NCBI GenBank assembly: GCA_027923505.1
Contig: BROI01000020.1
Coordinates: forward strand, 310,001-374,000
Direction: 5' to 3'
From: Mayamaea pseudoterrestris
Taxonomy: Eukaryota > Bacillariophyta > Bacillariophyceae > Sellaphorales > Sellaphoraceae
DNA: 64,000 bases
The position numbers were made by a program, and so were the translations under genes. Positions 52,084-59,776 of this stretch are shown piece after piece. The notes beneath the pieces are model-generated. The model worked only from the letters and a program-made list of their open reading frames with translations, had not been told where the DNA came from and ran no database searches. Every line of letters starts with the position of its first letter. Positions within the stretch are counted from its first letter, which is position 1.

Positions 52084-53811
52084 ATGGATCCTACAAATAA
52101 AATCCCCGACAAAAAGGAAGACGCTTCTATTGCAGCGCAAACAGTCACTTCACTGAAGAAACGCAAGCGACCTGCTGCCACCAAAAAGGCTGCAGCGAAG
52201 CCAATCAACGTTACATCGTCGTCCGCTGCTTCAACCATTATAACTCCACCGCCCACTAAAATACTAGTCATTGACAATGGAGGCGACACGGTCAAGTATG
52301 GCTGGAACACGGATGATGCGCCGCAAGTAATCAGCAACATTACGGCGCGCCTGCCGCAGCAATGGACCCTGTTAGTGGGAGATCAACTACAATCCATTCA
52401 AAATCCCAATCAACTCTTTGGTTTGACGCGATCCACGGAGCGCGGCATGATTGTGAACCTTGGTAACCAAGTGCATGTTTGGAAACGTATGTTGGATCTA
52501 TTGAACGTGGCAGTGGCACCGCACGCAACGTCGGATGCAGCGCAAGCGTTTGGATGGAAAAAGGTAAACGCAGCGACTGCCAACGTCACTGCGGCAAGCA
52601 CTTGCGCCGTACTGATTGCACTGCATCCGTTCTGTCCAAGGTCAGTACTGGATGCCGTCGTGAACGTTTGGATGAACGACTTTGGATTCAGTCACGTTGG
52701 TGTTTGCGTATCGACGGCGTGCGCGCGGAGCGAGCACTTGGAGTATTCGACGAGTCTGACGGTGGATCTTGGATGGAGTGCGACGCACATTGTTCCAACC
52801 GTTGGCAATCAAATGTTGAAGCGGGGCATTCGACGAGTTCCACTTGGAGGTCGACATTTAATCAACATGATGAAGTACTTGTTCACATATCGTCAGTGGA
52901 ATTTGATGGATCAAGAGTGGATCTTGCGAGATGTTTTGGAAAAGGCAGCTTTTGTTTCGTTAAATTTCAAGCAAGACATGCAGATAGCATCGAGAATAGG
53001 CAGGGGTCGGCGCCCATTTGATCGGGAGTACTTGCTTCCAGATTACCAAGAGACCTTTGTCGGGTCCATACGGCTTCCCGCTCCGCTTTTAAAGCAGTTG
53101 GAGCACGAGCTAAACCAAGAATCTGACGAGGAAGACGAGGAGGACGACTCTAGTGTTGACGAAAAAGACTTGATGGAGGAAGACATTGAGGACGATGGCA
53201 ATGACGATGATGAGCCGCAGCAGCAGCTACCGACGCCGTCAAGAAAGAAAAAGCCAAGCAATGACTCGGTCGACGCTGATGACGACGAAGTCGAGGATGA
53301 CGAGGAGGAAGAGACCATGGAGCAGGTGCGGGCTCGCCTTTTGAAGCAACGCGCGGAGGAGGAGCGTCGGCGCCGGGATTTGGAGCAGGAGCACCAAGTG
53401 TTGCAGCTTTCCGTGGAGCGCTTTTCGGTTCCGGAATGCTTGTTTCGGCCGTCAGATGCAGGGTTGTCAACCAAGTTGGCAGGCTTGCCGCAAGCCATTG
53501 TCCAAGCTATTGATGCGTGTGAAGAAATATATCGACCAGCGCTGTATCGCTCGATTCATCTTGTTGGTGGCCTTTCACAGTTAGAAGGTCTGAACGAGCG
53601 TTTGGCGCAGGAGTTGCGGAGCTTGGCTCCTTGTGAGTATTCCATCGGTATGACGAATGCTGAGCGACCTCTTGAACAAGCATGGTTGGGTGCTTGCAAG
53701 TTGTCGAAGGAGAGCGCCGCCTCCATTTGGTCAGTGAGTCGAACCGAATGGGAGGCGCTTGGCAGGAAGGGATCATGGAAGCGTCTCGTTGAATCCGGTC
53801 AGGTAGTTTAG
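52084..53811 (+). CDS. Actin-related protein, Arp6-like
   Basis: A 575-residue divergent actin fold. It has the phosphate-1 loop ILVIDNGGDTVKYGW, SLTVDLGWSATHIVPTVG, and RRVPLGGRHLINMMKYLFTYR. The C-terminal part reads VERFSVPECLFRPSDAGLS, IHLVGGLSQLEGLNERL and AWLGACKLSKESA, which is the Arp6 pattern (ERF-x-VPE-x-LF-x-PSD). Arp6 is a subunit of the SWR1/SRCAP complex that deposits histone H2A.Z. An insert of about 110 residues in the middle is very acidic, then Lys/Arg-rich (EEDEEDDSSVDEKD; RARLLKQRAEEERRRRD), and a basic N-terminal extension holds a nuclear-type signal (KKRKRPAATKKAAAK). No intron. Confidence 0.83.
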   Translation: MDPTNKIPDKKEDASIAAQTVTSLKKRKRPAATKKAAAKPINVTSSSAASTIITPPPTKILVIDNGGDTVKYGWNTDDAPQVISNITARLPQQWTLLVGDQLQSIQNPNQLFGLTRSTERGMIVNLGNQVHVWKRMLDLLNVAVAPHATSDAAQAFGWKKVNAATANVTAASTCAVLIALHPFCPRSVLDAVVNVWMNDFGFSHVGVCVSTACARSEHLEYSTSLTVDLGWSATHIVPTVGNQMLKRGIRRVPLGGRHLINMMKYLFTYRQWNLMDQEWILRDVLEKAAFVSLNFKQDMQIASRIGRGRRPFDREYLLPDYQETFVGSIRLPAPLLKQLEHELNQESDEEDEEDDSSVDEKDLMEEDIEDDGNDDDEPQQQLPTPSRKKKPSNDSVDADDDEVEDDEEEETMEQVRARLLKQRAEEERRRRDLEQEHQVLQLSVERFSVPECLFRPSDAGLSTKLAGLPQAIVQAIDACEEIYRPALYRSIHLVGGLSQLEGLNERLAQELRSLAPCEYSIGMTNAERPLEQAWLGACKLSKESAASIWSVSRTEWEALGRKGSWKRLVESGQVV

Positions 53812-54176
53812 CCCAACATGGGTTCATTTGAAATTGTGTCAGCTGCTGTCACCTCTGCACGGTAACTGTTGTTCTGGTTTTGATCTGTAACTCGCCGCTA
53901 CGTCAACGGCAATCGAGTACTTGATGATTTAGAATAGTCTGTCGAAACAAAATATCAGCGGCGACAGCTTCTGCTTGCTTCGATAACTTCAACAACTCGG
54001 TCAGCGGCATTCTCTATGTGGCAAGCAGTCGTTATTCGTACTACCGGTAGATGCGACGCTTGTGTCAATAGGATATAAAATGAAAGGGCAATGTTTTATT
54101 TTTTATCGAGCCATCTACAAGGCTGTGATGGCAGCAGTGAGTTTAATGCACTATAGTATTGATCATTTTCTTTCCA
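53812..54176. other. Intergenic region between convergent genes
   Basis: About 365 bp between the ends of the Arp6-like gene and the Stc1-like gene. A perfect 10-bp palindrome ctaccggtag lies at 54041-54050, and the same palindrome recurs at 58579-58588. Nothing else is recognised. Confidence 0.35.
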
Positions 54177-54692
54177 TCAACGTCGCAGGGCGCCTTCAAA
54201 AAGGGGACAACCTGATTTTATGTCAATGTAACCGTTTTTCGAACGGGAATGCCGCATAAGGTGGGCTTTAAATGCCTCATAGATTCGTGAAGTAACGCTA
54301 GACAACTCAAAGGTTTCACCAGCGAGGAACCGTTTGGCGCTCTCCAACGTTGGAGACTCCACGAAATCCACCGTTATATTTTTGGATCCTCCCATAAACT
54401 CCATCGAAAGATGAGCCTTGCCGCTTGCGTTTGACAAAACGTATCCACCCTTGCGACTGCGATTCGCTGCGAAAACTGCGTCAACCGCCTCGGTCAACGT
54501 GTCCATGGAAACTGATGGAAGAGGTAGGTTGTTTGCTACCAGCGGTTCTGCTCGAGTCTGCGTCAGTGTCGACTCTTCAGGGGGCTTGAGGCACGCCATG
54601 CATCGTTTCACCTCCGTGCCTTTCTTCTTGAACTGGCTGGCAGAAAAGCTTTTACGAGGCAAATTTTGATTGCATAAACCACAAGTAGGCAT
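54177..54692 (-). CDS. Stc1-like Zn-ribbon protein, left member of divergent pair
   Basis: A 171-residue protein from the ATG at 54692, whose MPTCGLCNQNLPR start matches MPICGVCNQNLPR of its neighbour. The N-terminal module is C-x2-C-x23-C-x2-C with the FSASQFKKK core. A second domain fills the rest, with segments shared with the neighbour: VDFVESPTLESAKRFLAGET and SRSKNGYIDIKSGCPLFEG. Both halves align with the gene at 55001-55570, so the two are paralogues arranged head to head, 308 bp apart. The Zn module resembles the fungal Stc1 domain; the second domain is not recognised. The predicted protein lacks signal peptide and membrane helices. Confidence 0.8.
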   Translation of the reverse strand: MPTCGLCNQNLPRKSFSASQFKKKGTEVKRCMACLKPPEESTLTQTRAEPLVANNLPLPSVSMDTLTEAVDAVFAANRSRKGGYVLSNASGKAHLSMEFMGGSKNITVDFVESPTLESAKRFLAGETFELSSVTSRIYEAFKAHLMRHSRSKNGYIDIKSGCPLFEGALRR

Positions 54693-55000
54693 TATGAACA
54701 AAGACTACTAGTCTGTTTGCGTAACTGGTAGCTGAATCTTGGTGGAGACAAGCCAGCTTTCACGCTGTGGACTTGTATCTTGTGCCGTCAGATATCGCGA
54801 CGAAAAGATCGCGTAAAAGATCGCATATCATCGCATCGGTACCCACGGCAAGATAAAGATATAGTGCCGATACGACACGATGTCATCACGATATTTCTTT
54901 CGAGACAGCTTCCTCATTTTATAAGCAAACCGTTTAGCATCAAGAAGAGTGACAAAGCATCGATCGGTAGACAATTAGCAGTCTATTAGAAGAGCTCATA
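54693..55000. promoter_or_regulatory. Shared 308-bp upstream region of the Stc1-like pair
   Basis: Lies between the start codons of the two divergent paralogues, so promoters for both are expected. It contains several GCGAT words (for example cgcgacgaaaagatcgcgt and agatcgcatatc) and, at 54829-54842 on the minus strand, the 14-bp core GTACCGATGCGATG shared with 15823 and 39274, 137-150 bp from the left gene's start. Confidence 0.5.
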
Positions 55001-55570
55001 ATGCCCATTTGTGGTGTTTGTAATCAAAATTTGCCCCGAGGGCGCTTTTCTAGCAGCCAGCTCAAGAAGAAAGACGATGCCATGAAACGATGCATGGAGT
55101 GCCGCTCCGCATCCCTCGGCATTCAGCGTCAGCCCGTTACTTCCATCACTGGAGCTAGCATTCAAGCAAAATCCTTTGTGCCGACGGTGCATCTTCGTGC
55201 GGTTGCCAGCAAAAGTACAAGCACGCGTACACTGACCGATACGATTGCAACTGTTTATGCAACAGCAGGCCGTGGGATCGGTGGATTGATATTGGTCAAC
55301 ACGGCAACAGGCAATACATTTTTGTCCTTGGAATTTATGGGAAAAGGCGTGCTGAGTGTTATGGGAGTCGAATTTGTAGAATCCCCAACCATGGAGAGTG
55401 CCGAGAGATTTTTGAGGGGAGAAACCTTTGAGGTCGCTCGCATCAGTTCCTTTGTCTACAACGATTTCAAGACCCATCTGGTGCAAACTTCTCGATCGAA
55501 GGACAATCTGATTGATCTTTTATCTGGGTGCTATCTGTTTGAAGGTGTTATACAGCGCGTGTTAGCCTAA
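55001..55570 (+). CDS. Stc1-like Zn-ribbon protein, right member of divergent pair
   Basis: A 189-residue protein. The N terminus holds CGVCNQNLPRGRFSSSQLKKK and KRCMEC, giving C-x2-C-x23-C-x2-C. A variable linker of about 50 residues follows, then the domain shared with 54177-54692: a TIATVYATAGRGIGGLILVN beta-type segment, FLSLEFMGKG, VEFVESPTMESAERFLRGE and SRSKDNLIDLLSGCYLFEG. The C-terminal domain looks like a compact alpha/beta fold with a conserved SRSK and SGC-x-LFEG end. A third gene (3867-4511) has only the Zn module. The function is unknown. The pair probably arose by an inverted duplication. Confidence 0.82.
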   Translation: MPICGVCNQNLPRGRFSSSQLKKKDDAMKRCMECRSASLGIQRQPVTSITGASIQAKSFVPTVHLRAVASKSTSTRTLTDTIATVYATAGRGIGGLILVNTATGNTFLSLEFMGKGVLSVMGVEFVESPTMESAERFLRGETFEVARISSFVYNDFKTHLVQTSRSKDNLIDLLSGCYLFEGVIQRVLA

Positions 55571-55690
55571 TAGCTGTCAAAGCTGAGGCAATGCAACATG
55601 CAAAAACACGATTAAACGTCGCGTAAAGCTATATATGTTTGATATTGTCACGTTTATAACTTGCATTAACTTGCATCAATGTAATAGGCG

Positions 55691-55759
55691 CTACGTTGAA
55701 GGAGGAAGCTCAGGCTCTACGTTGTAGGAGGAAGCTCAGGCTCTACGTTGAAGGAGGAA
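55691..55759. repeat. 26-bp tandem repeat, about 2.7 copies
   Basis: Copies at 55691-55716 and 55717-55742 and a partial one at 55743-55759 begin ctacgttg[a/t]aggaggaa. They differ at one base. They lie in the 317-bp space between the ends of the Stc1-like gene and the convergent NudC gene, which otherwise shows nothing recognisable. Confidence 0.88.
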
Positions 55760-55887
55760 TTCGGTTTCCAGAGATAATCTCTTGCAGAAGTACTACTAGG
55801 TCAATTACTTGCCGCTTTACCAACACCAGAGGATACTGTCTTCTCCGTACAAATTATATTATCTGTAATGCAATCAAGTTAATATTA

Positions 55888-57000
55888 CTAATTCAAGTTG
55901 AACTTATTCATGTCAACAAACTCCACGCCCGGTGGCAATGCTTCGGGAGGCGGAATCGTCGACGGGTCAGACGTATCAATGGTGGTTGCCGCGTTGCGCA
56001 TTAAACTCTGTTGGTGAATAATCTTTCGAATCTGCGCCTGCGTCGAGTCGTCATACTCTTGAATATGGCGCCGCGAGTCTACTAGAGTCGTATCGATTTC
56101 CTCGTCGCCATGAAAGACAGACTTCCAAAAGGTGCGATTCTGCTTGTATAGAATGAGAGTCAAGATTCCACTTTCAATGCTCCACGTTGATTCGCTGGGC
56201 TTAATTGCTTCGTTCAAATCGCCATTCAAAAACTCTCGTGGCTCTGTTTCGCCTGGCAGCGGAGCCTTGGATTTGACTCGAATATGCTTTGCCTGAAACT
56301 GGACGTCCAAATCCTTGCCGCGGCTGCATTCCGGAGGCACGGGCAGTAGAACGGTACACTCCTCGAGATTTTGAGTCCATTTGAAAGTTGCTGTAGATCC
56401 CCCGTTACCGACCGGAATTTGCTTGCCGTCATCATTGTACCGGACGCCATGCATTGGATCCGTCAATTCCTCTTGTGCGGTCGTCGTTGCTATCGATTTG
56501 GGAGCAGATTCAGCTTTCACCTTCGCGGCTGGCTTTTTATCATCTTCTTCAACGTTATCTGTAGCTGATGTATCGGCAGAGCCCGCTGTTTTGGAGTCAT
56601 TGCTTACTTCCTTGGGCGGCATGCGATGCAAGGGAAACTGTCGAAAGGCGGCGAGCAAAAGCTTCTCCGCATCTCCCTCCACAAATCCCCTTCCAGACTT
56701 GTTGACTCCATTTTGAATATCATCAGGGTGAGGTACCATGTAAAAGTCTGTCCGGCGATGTAAAAAGCTGAAAAAGGCGTAGAGAAACTTGCGGTGGTCG
56801 CCTCCGCTCCAGTTGGCCAGCGCCATGAGTGGAGCGTCAATCACTTGCGTCGTTCGCGGATCGCGAGGATCCGGCATAGCAGGCGATGGTCTACTAGTGT
56901 GAGGAGAATTAGGGACACTCATGACAAGATCAAGGAGTGTGAGTGCTGCTTGCGAAGGTGAGTTTGTATTTGTGACGATGCTTGCGAAGGCTTTCGCCAT
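55888..57000 (-). CDS. NudC-family protein (CS domain)
   Basis: A 370-residue protein from the ATG at 57000 (gccATGGCGAAAG context, reading MAKAFASIV). The N-terminal NudC-like segment reads HRKFLYAFFSFLHRRTDFYM. The p23/CS domain runs from about residue 205 to 300: FKWTQNLEECTVLLPVPPE, AKHIRVKSKAPLPGE, FLNGDLNEAIKPSESTWSIE and LTLILYKQNRTFWKSV. The tail (DDSTQAQIRKIIHQQSLM) resembles NUDCD3/NudC ends. Members act as Hsp90 co-chaperones linked to dynein and cell division. A Lys/Glu/Thr-rich linker joins the two parts. No intron. Confidence 0.88.
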   Translation of the reverse strand: MAKAFASIVTNTNSPSQAALTLLDLVMSVPNSPHTSRPSPAMPDPRDPRTTQVIDAPLMALANWSGGDHRKFLYAFFSFLHRRTDFYMVPHPDDIQNGVNKSGRGFVEGDAEKLLLAAFRQFPLHRMPPKEVSNDSKTAGSADTSATDNVEEDDKKPAAKVKAESAPKSIATTTAQEELTDPMHGVRYNDDGKQIPVGNGGSTATFKWTQNLEECTVLLPVPPECSRGKDLDVQFQAKHIRVKSKAPLPGETEPREFLNGDLNEAIKPSESTWSIESGILTLILYKQNRTFWKSVFHGDEEIDTTLVDSRRHIQEYDDSTQAQIRKIIHQQSLMRNAATTIDTSDPSTIPPPEALPPGVEFVDMNKFNLN

Positions 57001-57160
57001 GGTGGATCGTGCGGACGTGACGAGCGTGACACGATAAATCCGTGTCACGCGCAGTCCTACCGGTACTCAAATCCATCCACATGAATTGGCGAGGTTGCAT
57101 GGTTGTTGGAATTTGAAATGATGCTGCCGATGGTTCTTTGATCCCGAATTGACTCTGTAA

Positions 57161-58336
57161 ATGCGTTCAATACCGCGGAGGCTCGTAAGCTGCATAAGTT
57201 TTTTGAATGTAATTGCCTCGAAATGGTGTAGTCAATCCTTTTTCGTCGCACCATCCGCTAAGCGCCCGCCACAATCATCTTCTTCCTCCTGCATCGAACG
57301 CTTACGACAAGCCGTCCATGACCAACAAAGTCTCACAAATAACGCAAATGAAGTATGTCCGCCAATGACAACTGCATTACTAAAGATTAGTTACGATGGT
57401 GGACGCTTTAAGGGCTTTTCTGCCGCCAATGATGAGCAAACATCAACTGGCTCTCTTAGAAGCATCCAAGGCACCATTCAGGACTGTTTGTCACGACTAA
57501 ACGGAAACCTGCCAGTAGTTGTCGAAGGCTGCAGTCGCACCGACAAGGGAGTCCATGCCTACGGTTTGGTGGCGCAGTTTTATTGCATCGATCCCCTACT
57601 GTTTCACGAAACCGCCAATGAGACAACCATGAGCTCATTCAGTATACCCGGCAAACGGCAACCACATCCGTGGAACAAGACGGATGCATCATACTTTAAG
57701 GCTATTCCAGGTGACTTGGCAAGCATTCAGTACAAGCTCAATCGCATGCTTCCAAAAGATGTGCGCATTGTCAATATTGCTCCACTTCCCGACCTTGGTG
57801 CATCAACAGTCTTTCATCCTACCTTGTCGTGTACATGCAAGACCTATGAGTATACGCTTTCATGTGGAGAAGTCCATGATCCTACGCAGTGGCGAAGCAC
57901 CTGGCATATTGGCAATGAGTTGTTAGATTTGGATGCCATGAGGGCAGCCTGCCAAGAAGTCTTTGTTGGGTCCCATGACTTTACCGCGTTTCGAGGAGCT
58001 CCAAGAGGCAAGGACGACAGAATGAAGCATTCAAAACAAAATCCCATTTGCAATATTCAAAGCATGACCATCAGTGAAGACACTAGTCGTTCGTGGTCGG
58101 AGAATACCAAGGTTTACAAGGTAGCTGTCACGGGCGACCGCTTCCTCTACAAAATGGTTCGCTTCCTGGTCGGAGCCGTGGTAGCAATAGGACACCACAA
58201 ATTGTCAACGGAAGATTTGCAACATGCCTTGACAAGTAAAATACGAGATGGTCTGCCCTTGTTTGAGTGCGCGCCAGCAAAAGGTTTGGTGCTGGCAGAC
58301 GTTGCGTACGATGGCAATGAGATTGATTGGCATTAA
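57161..58336 (+). CDS. tRNA pseudouridine synthase, TruA family
   Basis: A 391-residue protein. The catalytic Asp is in EGCSRTDKGVHAYG. Other TruA signatures are ALLKISYDGGRFKGF, NRMLPKDVRIVNIAP, FVGSHDFTAFRGAPRGKDD and YKMVRFLVGAVVAIGHHKLS, with the final LFECAPAKGLVLADVAYDG. TruA-type enzymes convert U38-40 in the tRNA anticodon arm to pseudouridine. The first 65 residues, from the ATG at 57161, are basic and Ser-rich (RRLVSCISFLNVIASKWCSQ) and look like an organelle targeting sequence. The catalytic core starts near Met68. No intron. It diverges from NudC across 160 bp. Confidence 0.92.
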   Translation: MRSIPRRLVSCISFLNVIASKWCSQSFFVAPSAKRPPQSSSSSCIERLRQAVHDQQSLTNNANEVCPPMTTALLKISYDGGRFKGFSAANDEQTSTGSLRSIQGTIQDCLSRLNGNLPVVVEGCSRTDKGVHAYGLVAQFYCIDPLLFHETANETTMSSFSIPGKRQPHPWNKTDASYFKAIPGDLASIQYKLNRMLPKDVRIVNIAPLPDLGASTVFHPTLSCTCKTYEYTLSCGEVHDPTQWRSTWHIGNELLDLDAMRAACQEVFVGSHDFTAFRGAPRGKDDRMKHSKQNPICNIQSMTISEDTSRSWSENTKVYKVAVTGDRFLYKMVRFLVGAVVAIGHHKLSTEDLQHALTSKIRDGLPLFECAPAKGLVLADVAYDGNEIDWH

Positions 58337-58706
58337 CCGAATTCGAGTTTGCGGAATGTAAAAAGCAATTGTAATGAAATCCACCATTTGATTCTTTCTT
58401 CGAGCAATTCAACGCCGTGCTGAACGCATCTAAACTATTTACTACGCGTAAAGGTACCAATGAAGACGCCGACTGTGGTGCACGTATACCGAGAAGAGGC
58501 GGTAGTACTATAGCAAGGATTGGAGGGTAGTGCTACTTATAAAAAAATTCTCCAAAGATCTAAAGCCTTGCTTTCGTTCTACCGGTAGTTGAGCGTCACA
58601 TGAAACGACACGACAGAGTTTTGTCCAATGCGTGGACGCTTTGACGTTACCCATCCAGCGGATTGAGAGAAACTCAATGTTAACAGTTTTTGCGCCATTT
58701 AACCCG
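58337..58706. other. Intergenic region between convergent genes
   Basis: About 370 bp between the TruA-type gene and the ALKBH1-like exon. It contains the second ctaccggtag palindrome (58579-58588). Nothing else is recognised. Confidence 0.35.
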
Positions 58707-59378
58707 TCAGTCATCATAAACTTGACGCAAGTTAATGTTGATGCGATGCTTTGTAAGGTACTGCTCGAGCGCCGCTCGCTCTGAGCCGGAAGGAACTGGC
58801 ATGTTGTGAATGGTTGCAATCTGATGTTTCTTCAAGTCATTGTTATGTATATCATCTTCTTTCTTTAAACTACCCGCACGAGCCGGTAGTAGCCTCGCCA
58901 TGCAGTGATAGTTCAGTCGCGATGCACCACCCATGATCATGACATCGCCCGGTCGCACCAACATGGGAACCACTGGATCATGCTTCGTGTCGCCTCCCAA
59001 TAAGAATAAGGCAGGTCGGCCCATGCTGAAGCTCACAATCGGTTTCGATACCGCATGCTCCGAGTCATCTCGGTGTGGACCCATGACGGATTTATCGTGG
59101 TAGTAGTTGACAATGGCAGCTGATGGAACAAAGGCTGGTGGTGTGCATGCATTGACTTTTTCGTTTGCATTGACATTTTGGCAGTGGATCAGAGAAGCTT
59201 TGGCGAAGGGTTGCGATAGCTCTATCAATTCACTTGGTATGCTGCTTGCCATGGTAGCTGGATAAGATCGAGCCGTCCAGTTGTAGTGGTATCCCGCTGA
59301 GAATCGGTGATTAAACAGGTGATCCTCAGTACTATGGCCTACATCCCAGGGCATTGGTAAAGATGCGGGATCGACTGG
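58707..59378 (-). CDS. ALKBH1-like 2-oxoglutarate/Fe(II) dioxygenase, 3' exon only
   Basis: The frame from ATG 59354 gives 215 residues with the AlkB core: GYHYNWTARSYPA, NYYHDKSVMGPHRDD (H-x-D iron ligands), PIVSFSMGRPALFLLGG, RPGDVMIMGGASRLNYHCM (distal His) and RININLRQV (R-x5-R). This corresponds to the second half of ALKBH1; the 100-odd residues that normally precede GYHYNW are missing. Upstream the frame stays open to an acceptor-like site (ttgcaacgcag, exon start 59378), so this is probably the last exon, with earlier exons displaced by the retroelement block or lying beyond the window. ALKBH1 demethylates tRNA or DNA. Whether the gene still works cannot be judged here. Confidence 0.75.
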   Translation of the reverse strand, partial: PVDPASLPMPWDVGHSTEDHLFNHRFSAGYHYNWTARSYPATMASSIPSELIELSQPFAKASLIHCQNVNANEKVNACTPPAFVPSAAIVNYYHDKSVMGPHRDDSEHAVSKPIVSFSMGRPALFLLGGDTKHDPVVPMLVRPGDVMIMGGASRLNYHCMARLLPARAGSLKKEDDIHNNDLKKHQIATIHNMPVPSGSERAALEQYLTKHRININLRQVYDD

Positions 59379-59776
59379 CTGCGTTGCAATGAACAGGACA
59401 GTTAGCTATAGAGACTCGGAGACACTCTTGGAGAGGTCAAGATTCCAAGAGTTACGGCGGTCGCTTAGGATAGAATAAGCTCACTCTTTTATAGCGGATC
59501 TTTTGCAAGCGAATAGGAGAGGTTTATATCGTAAATTACAAGTACATTTGGAGCAATCTCAGCATACCTTAAGGTAGCCTCGGAGATACCCGAGTCAGCA
59601 TGGCTGAACCAGCCCAAGGAATCGTTCCTGCAAGGACTGACGAGGAGCGATGGAAAGATGAGCGCTGGAACAAGAAGCCTGCGGCGATCCCCAAGTTGGA
59701 TAAAGACAAGAAGTTTTGGACTTGGAAGATGGAGATCGAGTTGGTGCATGACTTGGACAAGGTAATGGATCCAAGC
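59296..59776. repeat. Direct repeat, copy 1 (start of duplicated block)
   Basis: This 481-bp stretch is nearly identical to 63511-64000, which runs to the window's end. The distance is 4215 bp. The block starts inside the ALKBH1-like exon, passes through about 220 bp of non-coding sequence, and enters the retroelement's gag region at 59600. It is therefore a duplicated genomic block, not a terminal repeat of the element alone. Confidence 0.9.

Noticed and set aside
54041-58588. The palindrome ctaccggtag at 54041 and 58579 as a paired regulatory site
   Set aside because: A 10-bp palindrome twice in 64 kb is only weakly unusual, and the two sites share no consistent position relative to genes.
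59379-59599. Candidate LTR of the copia element
   Set aside because: The sequence does recur downstream, but the repeat begins inside the neighbouring exon and runs into gag, so it is a duplicated block; no TG...CA bounded terminal pair can be delimited.
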